From Myxococcales bacterium (lineage in GTDB: Bacteria > Myxococcota_A > Polyangia > Palsa-1104 > JAEUJZ01): a stretch of DNA of 64,000 nucleotides. Below, piece after piece: positions 54,712 to 64,000 of this stretch. The stretch is from the NCBI GenBank assembly GCA_016794505.1, contig JAEUJZ010000013.1, positions 1 to 64,000 of the forward strand. The letters are read 5' to 3'. The stretch's first letter is position 1. Every line of letters begins with the position of its first letter. Made by a program: the position numbers and the translations under genes. A model generated the notes under the pieces. That model ran no database searches and was not told where the DNA came from. It was given only the letters and a program-made list of their open reading frames with translations.

Positions 54712-55215
54712 TTATTCGAGGACGATCTTTACGACGCCCGAGCGCTGCGGCTCGACCTTCGTGGTCATGTCGTCGTTGTAGTAAAGGATGAGCCGGATGG
54801 TGTGCGGACCCGGCTTCAGATACGGGGACGTGGAGAGATCCGGCACGTCGACGGGATCAGGAACGAGAAACGGGTTCGCATCGGTGGGCAAGAGTTTGGT
54901 TTCCGCCTGAGTGAGGCTGGAATCGATAAAGGCGCGCACGCGGCCTTTGCCGTATTCCTTGACCGCTCCACTGCCCAACGCGAACTTGACCATCGTTGGG
55001 CCTGATGAATCAAAGCCTCCGACGGTGAAGCGGACATCGATGCGCTGGCCGGCCTTGAGCTTTTGATCCTGGACTGGCGACACGATGCTGACCACTGGCG
55101 AGGTATCTGGAGGCGGCTCACAGCCCGCGCTCGCCGCCAAAACGAGCAGCGCGCTTCCCAATGCCGTGCCCAAACGAACCATGCGTCTACGGACATAAGC
55201 TGTCATCGTCATCAT
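54712..55215 (-). CDS. Lipoprotein, Ig-like or beta-sandwich
   Basis: The 167-residue product has a lipobox (LAASAGC). The mature part is strand rich: VVSIVSPVQDQKLKAGQRIDVRFTVGG, GPTMVKFALGSG, and PGPHTIRLILYYND. It resembles one beta-sandwich (Ig/FN3-like) domain. Transcribed after the coiled-coil gene at 55340. No function recognised. Confidence 0.7.
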   Translation of the reverse strand: MMTMTAYVRRRMVRLGTALGSALLVLAASAGCEPPPDTSPVVSIVSPVQDQKLKAGQRIDVRFTVGGFDSSGPTMVKFALGSGAVKEYGKGRVRAFIDSSLTQAETKLLPTDANPFLVPDPVDVPDLSTSPYLKPGPHTIRLILYYNDDMTTKVEPQRSGVVKIVLE

Positions 55216-55339
55216 TGCCTCTAGTTTTCTGGAAGGTGTTGCGTTGCGAGTAGGAAGGCTGCGCCGCCTAGCGCCGCCTCGGGCCAGGCAGACCGCAGAG
55301 CAGCAAAGCTACGAGGAAAACAGAGAAACGAAGGCGAGC

Positions 55340-56083
55340 TTAGTTGATACCGCAGAGCGGGTCATCTGAGCCCTTGCAGCGCTCGAACTTGGCCTTCTTC
55401 TCACGCTCTTTGGCGGCCTTGCGCTGGGCATCGGCTTCAGCAGCGGCTGCAGATGCACGACGAGCGGCATCACGCGCCTGCCTTGCGAGCTCCATCTTTT
55501 CTTTCTCGTCCGTCGCGGAGCCCAACATTCTGCTGATGCGATCGACCTCGGCCATTTTTTCGGACAGCACCTTCTGCAGACGGGCTTGCTCGTCCTTGTC
55601 GGTCTTGCGCTCGGCGTCCAGTTTGGCAATCAGCTGCCGACGCGCTTCCATCTTGGCTGCCGCTTGGCTGCGGTTCACGACGATCAGAATGACCACCGAC
55701 AAAGTCACGAGCGCCGCAGCCACGGCACCGATCAGCTTCCATGGAATCGGCTTGGTGCGGATGGCCTCTGCCTCGGCCGCCAAGCGGTTCTCTTCGATCT
55801 TCGCCTGTGCCTCGATGCGGGCCCGGCGTTCTGACTCCTCCAGCCGAACGCGGTCCTCCATCTCTTTGCGCTCTTTTTCTTCGCGAGCGCGGCGCTCCGC
55901 ATCTTTTATGGCTCGGATCCGCGCCTCTTCCGCTTCTCGCGCGGCGCGCTCCGCATCTTCTTTGGCACGGCGCTCAGCTTCGATCGCTGCGATGCGAGCA
56001 TCTTCCTCTTCACGCTGGCGATCTTCTTCGAGCTTGTGCAGCTCTTTCAGAGAGAACAAAAGCGAGTTTTCTTCGCGGGCCAT
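55340..56083 (-). CDS. Coiled-coil membrane protein
   Basis: The 247-residue product is almost wholly helical. Residues 13-105 are an Glu/Arg/Ala coiled coil, a single membrane helix lies at about 115-135 (LIGAVAAALVTLSVVILIVV), and residues 140-235 are a second coiled coil. The N-terminal segment REENSLLFSLKEL resembles the ENSVLFSLNNL segment in the GltJ-like protein (residue about 228), a possible shared docking motif. AAGGAG lies upstream of the start. Confidence 0.75.
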   Translation of the reverse strand: MAREENSLLFSLKELHKLEEDRQREEEDARIAAIEAERRAKEDAERAAREAEEARIRAIKDAERRAREEKERKEMEDRVRLEESERRARIEAQAKIEENRLAAEAEAIRTKPIPWKLIGAVAAALVTLSVVILIVVNRSQAAAKMEARRQLIAKLDAERKTDKDEQARLQKVLSEKMAEVDRISRMLGSATDEKEKMELARQARDAARRASAAAAEADAQRKAAKEREKKAKFERCKGSDDPLCGIN

Positions 56084-56230
56084 TGCTACTGAAACTCCTT
56101 GGCATCCCGTCGGGGAAGGCGTCTACCTCGACGGCAGCCCCCGGTGAAGGTTCTCTAGATAATACCGTGCTCCCCGAGCTTTTTACAGAGATTGACCTGC
56201 GGCGCCGGAGCGGGGTACGACGCGGCTTCC

Positions 56231-59200
56231 ATGTTGACTCGGACGCGTATGCTAACCGTGCCTGCCTCTTTATCGCTTTTACTTCCCCCTGTCATCAGTT
56301 TTGGCAGGTTGCGAGCCCCCATGGGTTGGGTGGCTTGTGCTTGGCTCGCCCAGGCCTCGCTGATACACGCTGGCCCGACCGTCGTGCAAGATAGTCCTCG
56401 CGTCGCAGGCACACCTCAACCACCCGCGGCACACCCTGGCTCGACGGCACCCGGCACCCCACCCGGAGCCCCCCCCCATGCGGCTGGAGCCAACCCGCAC
56501 GCTGCTGGAGCCAACCCCCATGCGGCGGGTCCCATGCCTCCCGGTCCGGTGCTACACCCCGACGAAAAACATCTGGCCAACTTGCGTCAGTTGACCGCCG
56601 GAGGGGAAAACGCCGAAGCCTACTGGTCCTTCGACGGGAAGCGCTTGAGCATGCAGGCCACGACGGCCAGCGATCGCTGCGATCAGATCTACACCCTGGA
56701 CCTCGGTGAATCGAACAGTGGTCTTGGTCTGCTCAAGCAGCTTAGCGGCGGCCACGGACGACACACCTGCAGCTATTTCTTCCCCGCAGGAGACCGCGTC
56801 CTGTTCAGCTCGACGCGGCACCTGAGCGACGCCTGTCCCCCGACGCCAGATCGCAGCAAAGGGTATGTCTGGCCGCTTTACAACTACCAGATCTACAGCA
56901 GCAAACCCGACGGCAGCGACCTGAAGCGAATGACGCAGACGCAGGCCTATGATGCCGAAGCCACCGTCTGTCGCGACGGCAGCGTCATTTTTACTTCGGA
57001 TCGGGACGGCGACCTTGAGCTGTATCGCATGAATCTCGACGGGACAGGGGTCAAGCGGCTCACCAATGCCCCTGGCTACGACGGTGGCGCGTTCTTTTCC
57101 GAAGACTGCCAGCACATCGTCTGGCGAGCCGCCCGGCCACGCAGCGCCGCCGAGCTTGCCGAGATGCGCGCGTTGCTCAAGGAACACTTAGTCCGCCCGA
57201 CGCGCATGGAGCTTTGGGTCGCCAATGCCGACGGCTCGAACGCACACCCGGTGACTGACTTCGGGGCAGCGTCGTTTGCCCCTTTCTTCTATCCCGCCAC
57301 TCTCGCTGGAGCCGCCAACCGCCGCATCATTTTCTCGTCGAACTACGGCGATCCGCGCGGACGTGAATTCGATCTGTGGGCCATCAACTCCGACGGCACC
57401 AACATGGAGAGGATCACGTTCAGCCCCGACTTTGACGGCTTTCCGATCTTCTCTCCTGACGCGACGAAGCTGGTGTTTGCGAGCAACCGCGGTGGCAAGG
57501 CTCGTGGCGAGACCAATATTTACGTCGCTGACTGGCAGTCCGGGCCTGCCGTTCCCAGTGCGTTTGTCGCCACCGCCGCCGACGAGGCGCAAAAGCGCAT
57601 GGCCTGGCTGACCGATCCCGCTCGTGAAGGGCGGGGCGTTGGAACCAAGGGCATCTCTGCCGCTGCTGAGCAGATCGCGACGTGGATGACGCAAGCTGGC
57701 CTGACCCCCGGCGCCGACCCGGCAGCTACCGCCAAAGACAAGTCAGGCAAGCCTTCGTTCTTTCAGGATGTTGAGGTCTTCGTCGGTGTTCGCGACCAAG
57801 GAACGCGTGTGCGAATCGCCGAGCCCGCCCCTGGCCGCCCCTTGCGAGCCGACGAAGTCAGCCCCGCCGGCATGTCAGGAACCGGCGCGTGGAGCGGTCC
57901 CTTGAAGTTCTGCGGCTACGGCATTACCGCCCCGGAAGCCCACTGGGACGACTTCGCTGGCAACGATCTGAAGGGCCACGTCGCGGTCATTCTGCGAGGC
58001 GTGCCAGCCAACAAGTTCTCGGGCGGGGCCGCACGCTCGTACTCAGACCTGCGCTTTAAGGCCTGGACGGCTCGTGAGCGCGGGGCCGCCGCCGTGGTTT
58101 TCGTCGACCTTAGCACCGACGGTGTACCCAAGTTGACCTTGGATGGCCCCGAGGGTGGCGCCGGTCTGCCGGTTCTGTTCTTGGCCAAAAATACGCTCGC
58201 CGAGCTTCTGCGGGGCAGTAGCGCATCATCGCCAGCCGAGATCCTAAGCAACCTGGAAAAGGCCGCTGTCGAAGGCAAGCCAGGCAGTGTGACGCTGACT
58301 GCCAAGCTGGCCGGCGAAGTCAAGCTGGCGCGCGAGTCGCGACGCGAGCGCAACGTCGTCGGCGTCCTGCCAAGCGGTGCCGCGGATGCCCCGGTCCTTG
58401 TTTTGGGCGCGCACTACGATCACCTGGGCTTTGGTGGGCGCGGCTCGCTGGCTCCAGGTGTAAAGGCCGTCCACCCCGGCGCCGACGACAACGCGTCCGG
58501 CACCGTGGCCTTGCTGCACGCCGCCGCTCAGCTAAAAAAACAGCCGTTTCCGACGCCGACCGACGTCTATTTCGTGGCATTCACCGCTGAGGAAGTCGGC
58601 CTCGTCGGTTCCAGCCGTTTCGTCGAGAAGTTGCCGCGCGGCCTGCGCAAGGAACGCATCAAGGCCATGTTCAACTTCGACATGGTCGGTCGCCTGGCTT
58701 CATCTGCCGGTCAGACCCTGCCCAGCGTCGTCGTGCAGGGCAGCAACTCAGCGAGCGAGTGGGCCGAGATCGTCGCGCCGCGCTGCCAAAGCCAGGCCCT
58801 ATTCTGCCGCTTGGGCGGCGACGGTTACGGCCCCAGCGACATGACGCCGTTTTACGGCAATGGTGTGCCGGTCTTGTTCTTCTTTACGGGGGCGCATGCC
58901 GACTATCACCGCCCCAGCGACACCGTCGACAAGATCAACGCCATGGGCATCACCCAGATCGCCGATCTCGCCGCCCTGCTGGTGCGCGACACCGTCGATC
59001 GCTTGCGCCAAAATCCCACGGGCCTGACCTGGAAAAAGCCCAGCGGTCCACCACCGCGGGCCGGAGATCGAGGCTATGGCGCGTATCTGGGGACCATTCC
59101 CGACTACACGGCAATGCAGGGCAGCCGCGGAGGCGTCAAGCTGACAGGAGCCCGCCCACAGAGCCCCGCAGAAGCCGCGGGCGTACGAGCTGGCGATGTC

Positions 59201-59353
59201 CTTGTGGGCCTCGGTGATAGCAAGATCGAGACACTGGAAGACATGGCCTTTGCCCTAAAGAAGTACAAGCCGGGGCAGCAGGTCGACGTCATCGTCCTTC
59301 GCGACGGGCAGCGCGTGGTTCTTAAGACCACGCTCAAGGCCCGCACGGAATAG
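56231..59353 (+). CDS. M28 metallopeptidase with PD40 propeller, PA and PDZ domains
   Basis: The product (1040 residues from 56231) has an export signal, a Pro/His/Ala-rich segment, a PD40-type propeller (about residues 110-430), a PA-like insert, the M28 aminopeptidase core (HYDHLGFGG, HPGADDNASG, AEEVGLVG, FNFDMVGR, YHRPSDTVDK, giving the two-zinc ligands), and a C-terminal PDZ domain (about 955-1035). It is probably periplasmic or secreted. The start is uncertain, since no good ribosome site is visible; ATG at 56249 is another choice. Confidence 0.9.
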   Translation: MLTRTRMLTVPASLSLLLPPVISFGRLRAPMGWVACAWLAQASLIHAGPTVVQDSPRVAGTPQPPAAHPGSTAPGTPPGAPPHAAGANPHAAGANPHAAGPMPPGPVLHPDEKHLANLRQLTAGGENAEAYWSFDGKRLSMQATTASDRCDQIYTLDLGESNSGLGLLKQLSGGHGRHTCSYFFPAGDRVLFSSTRHLSDACPPTPDRSKGYVWPLYNYQIYSSKPDGSDLKRMTQTQAYDAEATVCRDGSVIFTSDRDGDLELYRMNLDGTGVKRLTNAPGYDGGAFFSEDCQHIVWRAARPRSAAELAEMRALLKEHLVRPTRMELWVANADGSNAHPVTDFGAASFAPFFYPATLAGAANRRIIFSSNYGDPRGREFDLWAINSDGTNMERITFSPDFDGFPIFSPDATKLVFASNRGGKARGETNIYVADWQSGPAVPSAFVATAADEAQKRMAWLTDPAREGRGVGTKGISAAAEQIATWMTQAGLTPGADPAATAKDKSGKPSFFQDVEVFVGVRDQGTRVRIAEPAPGRPLRADEVSPAGMSGTGAWSGPLKFCGYGITAPEAHWDDFAGNDLKGHVAVILRGVPANKFSGGAARSYSDLRFKAWTARERGAAAVVFVDLSTDGVPKLTLDGPEGGAGLPVLFLAKNTLAELLRGSSASSPAEILSNLEKAAVEGKPGSVTLTAKLAGEVKLARESRRERNVVGVLPSGAADAPVLVLGAHYDHLGFGGRGSLAPGVKAVHPGADDNASGTVALLHAAAQLKKQPFPTPTDVYFVAFTAEEVGLVGSSRFVEKLPRGLRKERIKAMFNFDMVGRLASSAGQTLPSVVVQGSNSASEWAEIVAPRCQSQALFCRLGGDGYGPSDMTPFYGNGVPVLFFFTGAHADYHRPSDTVDKINAMGITQIADLAALLVRDTVDRLRQNPTGLTWKKPSGPPPRAGDRGYGAYLGTIPDYTAMQGSRGGVKLTGARPQSPAEAAGVRAGDVLVGLGDSKIETLEDMAFALKKYKPGQQVDVIVLRDGQRVVLKTTLKARTE

Positions 59354-59371
59354 CCGCCGTCGAATCCGCCC

Positions 59372-60445
59372 ATGCGAGTCTTGGGAATCGAGTCCTCGTG
59401 CGACGAAACAGCCTGCGCCATCGTCGAGCTGATCGAGGACACAGCGCAAAACGGCGCCGCTTTCGGCGAGGCTGTGCCGCCGCTTTGGGTGCGCGCCGAT
59501 GTCGTCGCCTCGCAGATTGAACTGCACAACCGCTGGGGCGGCATCGTCCCCGAGATCGCGGCGCGGCATCACATAAAAAACGTCCTGCCGACCCTCGATA
59601 GCGCGCTGCAGCAGGCGGGCATCCAGTTGGGCGATATCGAAGGCATCGCGGTCACCCGCGGGCCGGGCCTGGTCGGCGCCCTGCTGGTTGCGGTCCAAGT
59701 CGGCAAAGCGCTGGCGTTTGCTCGCGGGCTGCCGCTCATCGGCGTAAACCACTTGGAAGGCCACCTGCTCGCGGCGTACCTGTGCGAAACAGAAGGCCAG
59801 AAGCGCCCGCCCCTGCCCCATCTGGCGCTGCTCGTTTCGGGTGGGCACACGGCCTTGGTCCATGTCCGCGGCCTCGGCGACTACAGCGTGCTCGGCAGCA
59901 CCAGCGATGACGCGGCTGGCGAGGCCTTCGACAAGGTCGGCAAGATCTTGGGCCTGGGCTATCCCGCCGGCCCACACATCGATCGCTTGGCCGAACACGG
60001 CAACCCCAGCGCGTTTCGTTTTCCGCGCGCCATGACCGGCCGCAAGCGCGGGCTGCAGCTTAGCTTCAGCGGCCTCAAGACTGCCGCGGCCATGCTGCTG
60101 GCCCATCGTCCGACGCCACAAGGCCACGAGCTGGCCGATTTCTGCGCGTCGTTTCAGGCCGCGATCGTTGAGCAGCTACAGCGCAAAACGGCGCTGGCCT
60201 TGGATCAGCTGGGACCCGGAATCGGCGCCGTGGTGGTCTCAGGCGGTGTGGCCTGCAACCGCGGGCTGCGGGCCAGCCTGGCGAACCTGTGCCGTGAGCG
60301 CGGCATCGACTTTTTTGCCGCCAAGCCCCGCTGGTGCGCAGACAACGCCGCCATGATCGCTGCCGCCGGGGCCCTGCGCCTGCGTCGCGGCGAGCGCAGC
60401 GATGAGTTTCTCAACGCAACTGCCACCCTGCCGCTTTCCGCATGA
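59372..60445 (+). CDS. tsaD: tRNA N6-adenosine threonylcarbamoyltransferase
   Basis: The 357-residue enzyme has the metal-binding HLEGH motif (about residues 127-131), LVSGGHTAL, DDAAGEAFDKVGKILGLGYPAGP, and SFSGLKTA, with the ASKHA ATPase fold. It transfers the threonylcarbamoyl group to A37 of tRNA together with TsaB and TsaE. tsaE is at 40365. The stop overlaps the next start (ATGA). Confidence 0.97.
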   Translation: MRVLGIESSCDETACAIVELIEDTAQNGAAFGEAVPPLWVRADVVASQIELHNRWGGIVPEIAARHHIKNVLPTLDSALQQAGIQLGDIEGIAVTRGPGLVGALLVAVQVGKALAFARGLPLIGVNHLEGHLLAAYLCETEGQKRPPLPHLALLVSGGHTALVHVRGLGDYSVLGSTSDDAAGEAFDKVGKILGLGYPAGPHIDRLAEHGNPSAFRFPRAMTGRKRGLQLSFSGLKTAAAMLLAHRPTPQGHELADFCASFQAAIVEQLQRKTALALDQLGPGIGAVVVSGGVACNRGLRASLANLCRERGIDFFAAKPRWCADNAAMIAAAGALRLRRGERSDEFLNATATLPLSA

Positions 60446-61341
60446 ACCCCATCGAGCCTTCATCCCCCGTCGCAACCGATGTGCTCTTGGATGCACGCAC
60501 GCTGATCGAGCGCTATGGCATCCGCGCCAAAAAAAGCTGGAGCCAAAACTTTCTCGTCGACGATCGCGCGTATCGAGCCATCGTTGCGGCCTGCCAGTTG
60601 AATCCAGGGGATGTCGCCATTGAGATCGGCGCCGGCCTGGGCACGCTGACCAGCCATCTTCTGGCGACAGGTGCCGAGGTCATCGCCATCGAGCGCGAGC
60701 GGGACATGTGCGCGGTCCTGCAAGCCGAGCTGTGCTCGCACCCGCGCCTGACCCTGCACGAAGCCGACGCGCTATCCATCGAGCTGCCCGCGCTGCTCAT
60801 GGGACGCAGCCTGCCACGCAAGCCCGTCGTCGTCGGCAACCTGCCCTACCAGATCGCTTCACCGCTGATCTTTCACTGCCTGGCTCAACGGGCACTTCTG
60901 CGCAGCTTGGTCATCATGGTCCAGCGCGAGATGGCCGATCGGCTGCTAGCCTCCGTCGGAAGCGATGCCTACAGCGCGCTGTCCGCGCAGGTGCAGATGC
61001 TCGCTCGGGTCGAGCTCGTCTGCCACGTGGGCCGGCGCGCCTTCGTTCCTGCGCCCAACGTTGACTCGACCGTCGTGCGCCTGACCCCCTTTGTCGAGAG
61101 CCGAGTGCCCGTGCGCGACCTATCAAAGTATCAGGCCGTGGTGCGCGCGGGATTTTCACAGCGACGGAAGATGCTGCGCAATGCGCTTCTTTCGCAGCTG
61201 GGCGAACAGGCTCTGCCAGCGCTGCAGGCGAGCGGCATTGATCTGAGCCGCCGCGCCGAGACCCTGTCCGTCAGCGAGTTCGCGCAGCTTGCCGATGCGC
61301 TGACCGCACAAAGCCCGCCGCCGTCTGCACGCGGCAGGTAG
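60442..61341 (+). CDS. rsmA: 16S rRNA adenine dimethyltransferase
   Basis: The 299-residue product dimethylates two adenines in the 3' hairpin of 16S rRNA. It has SWSQNFLVD (about 34-42), the SAM motif EIGAGLGTLT (about 55-64), IAIERE, and the catalytic NLPYQI (about 133-138). The C-terminal domain carries FSQRRKMLRNAL. It overlaps tsaD, so the two RNA-modification genes are co-translated. Confidence 0.97.
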   Translation: MNPIEPSSPVATDVLLDARTLIERYGIRAKKSWSQNFLVDDRAYRAIVAACQLNPGDVAIEIGAGLGTLTSHLLATGAEVIAIERERDMCAVLQAELCSHPRLTLHEADALSIELPALLMGRSLPRKPVVVGNLPYQIASPLIFHCLAQRALLRSLVIMVQREMADRLLASVGSDAYSALSAQVQMLARVELVCHVGRRAFVPAPNVDSTVVRLTPFVESRVPVRDLSKYQAVVRAGFSQRRKMLRNALLSQLGEQALPALQASGIDLSRRAETLSVSEFAQLADALTAQSPPPSARGR

Positions 61342-61390
61342 GTCCCAGGAAGATCGCAAGAAAACCAGGAACGAGAGCGAGAGACGAGCA

Positions 61391-61423
61391 GGATGTTGCC
61401 CGCGGCGAGGTTGGGCAACATCC
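61391..61423. terminator. Strong hairpin between rsmA and htrA
   Basis: An 11-bp perfect stem (GGATGTTGCCC / GGGCAACATCC) with an 11-base loop lies between the two convergent genes. No T run follows on either side, so it is a bidirectional terminator candidate that would need a factor. Confidence 0.55.
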
Positions 61424-61444
61424 CACGCGCGCTAGCGGCAGGGG

Positions 61445-63046
<1,602 letters not shown>

Positions 63047-63239
63047 GTCCTGTTTCCTCCAGTCCATTGCCCAAAGGGGCGCGAAAAACACGAGTATCGC
63101 GAAAGCTAATGACTGCCAGAGCAACAGACAAGCCCGGTCTGCCATTCCCCACGAGGCCCACAGTTCGCCCATACAGTGGGCCGCCGCCCGGTCAGAGCGT
63201 GTAAGAATAACCTTGCTCATCAGCACTTGGAGACCGAGC

Positions 63240-64000
63240 ATGCCCAGCACGGAACACGCCTCAGAGACTCGCCCCGCCGCTAGAAAGACCGGCCTGCCCG
63301 CTGGGATCAAGCTGGCGCTAAAGATCGTCGCGGGTCTTTTGGGATTTGTCGTCATCGGCTTCCTGGTGGTGGGCTTTGCCGTCGACCTCGGTGGCATGGT
63401 TGAAAAGCAGATCACGGCCCAGGCCCCCAAGATTCAAGAAAAGCTCGGGCGCAAGATCCGCGTTGGGCGGGTTCGTCTGAAGCTCTTGCCCAAGACGCGG
63501 CTTGAGATTCGCGACATCGCCATCGAGGCCCCCGAGGGGGCCGCTGGGCTGCTCTCGCAGCCGCTGCTTAGCATCGGGGCGGTACGCGCTCGCGTCGCTG
63601 TGTTTCCGCTGCTGTGGTCGCTTGGCCGCCGCGTCGAAGTCGACAGCGTCGAGATCACAGACCTGCGCGTACAGGTGATGCGCAGCGCCGACGGTCGGCT
63701 GTCGTACCAAGACATCTTGGAAAAGCTGGCCGATCAGCCCGAGAGCCCGCCGATGACGCAGGCCGAGATCGATCGCCTGGCCGGCATCGTCCTTCATCAA
63801 GCGGCTCTCAGCGACGGAGCGATACTGTTCTACGACCTGTCGACGCCCTATGGCGCAGCGGCGCCAATCAAGATCGAAGGCATCCAACTGGGCCTGCAAG
63901 AAGCCCGCTTGTTCGAGCCGTTCTCGCTGACCTTGGACATGTCGCTGCTCTCAGCGCAGCGCAACTTTCATCTCGGCCTGACCGTCGGTCCGCTGCCACG
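63240..64000 (+). CDS. AsmA-family protein, N-terminal part
   Basis: The frame from the ATG at 63240 (TGGAGA seven bases upstream) stays open to the window end. It has a membrane helix (about residues 25-50), then GRKIRVGRVRLKLLPKTRLEIRDIAIEAP, the classic AsmA N-terminal strand pattern, and LLSIGAVRARVAVFPLLW. AsmA-like proteins bridge or shuttle lipids between envelope membranes. The start lies 193 bp upstream of and divergent from htrA. Confidence 0.85.
   Translation, partial: MPSTEHASETRPAARKTGLPAGIKLALKIVAGLLGFVVIGFLVVGFAVDLGGMVEKQITAQAPKIQEKLGRKIRVGRVRLKLLPKTRLEIRDIAIEAPEGAAGLLSQPLLSIGAVRARVAVFPLLWSLGRRVEVDSVEITDLRVQVMRSADGRLSYQDILEKLADQPESPPMTQAEIDRLAGIVLHQAALSDGAILFYDLSTPYGAAAPIKIEGIQLGLQEARLFEPFSLTLDMSLLSAQRNFHLGLTVGPLP

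Overview
The window is GC-rich chromosomal DNA that looks like a member of the Myxococcota (deltaproteobacteria in older usage). The evidence is several Hanks-type Ser/Thr kinases with PEGA, HEAT and coiled-coil extensions, many lipoproteins, a GltJ/AgmX-like motility-type protein (zinc ribbon, GYF domain, TonB-like C-terminus), OmpA with thrombospondin-type repeats, and PHM-like copper monooxygenase and FG-GAP proteins. The assignment is inferred from gene content only.

Layout of the host part. 1-3562: the end of an FG-GAP protein, a PEGA-type exported protein and a Ser/Thr kinase. 3587-12800: a TolC-like small protein, a beta-propeller lipoprotein, a membrane-anchored Rossmann/TIR-like protein divergent from dinB, a MAPEG protein, and a VOC plus HGSNAT-type acyltransferase pair. 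11889-18137 continuing at 30401-31018: an operon on the minus strand made of a very large kinase, a PEGA protein and a chitobiase-C-like lipoprotein. 31255-42914: a small basic protein, purA, a gltJ-like gene, an RcsF-like lipoprotein, ompA, a methyltransferase, a carotenoid oxygenase, tsaE, a MDR dehydrogenase and a hexapeptide acyltransferase. 42959-64000: a 1451-residue atypical kinase, lipoproteins, a UPF0262 protein, a PHM-like copper protein, hutH with twin operators, a CAP-domain lipoprotein, a zinc-ribbon rhomboid, an M28 peptidase, tsaD-rsmA, htrA and the start of an AsmA-like gene.

The main discovery is a 12,263-bp mobile element (18138-30400) that splits the large kinase gene exactly at the Asp codon of its catalytic HRD motif. 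Removing it and keeping one copy of the 3-bp repeat ATC rejoins a perfect 1381-codon reading frame. A 346-residue serine recombinase sits 151 bp from the right end. The joined ends give a symmetrical attP: a 10-bp palindrome flanked by inverted arms about 23 bp away.

The element has a left control region and a rightward cassette. The control region holds a small membrane protein, an XRE regulator, a DUF3892 protein, an unknown 230-residue protein, a secreted propeller-like protein and a stand-alone double-stranded-RNA-binding domain. The cassette (22396-29186) holds eleven closely spaced genes: an SF2 helicase, a coiled-coil protein, two proteins with CBM5/12-like modules, a transglutaminase-like Cys/His protein, small membrane proteins, a membrane-anchored 3D-domain lytic protein and a very basic packaging-like protein. 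I see no terminase, portal, tail, relaxase or secretion gene. My inference is an unusual temperate virus or virus-like element, possibly tailless, that is not of a familiar type.
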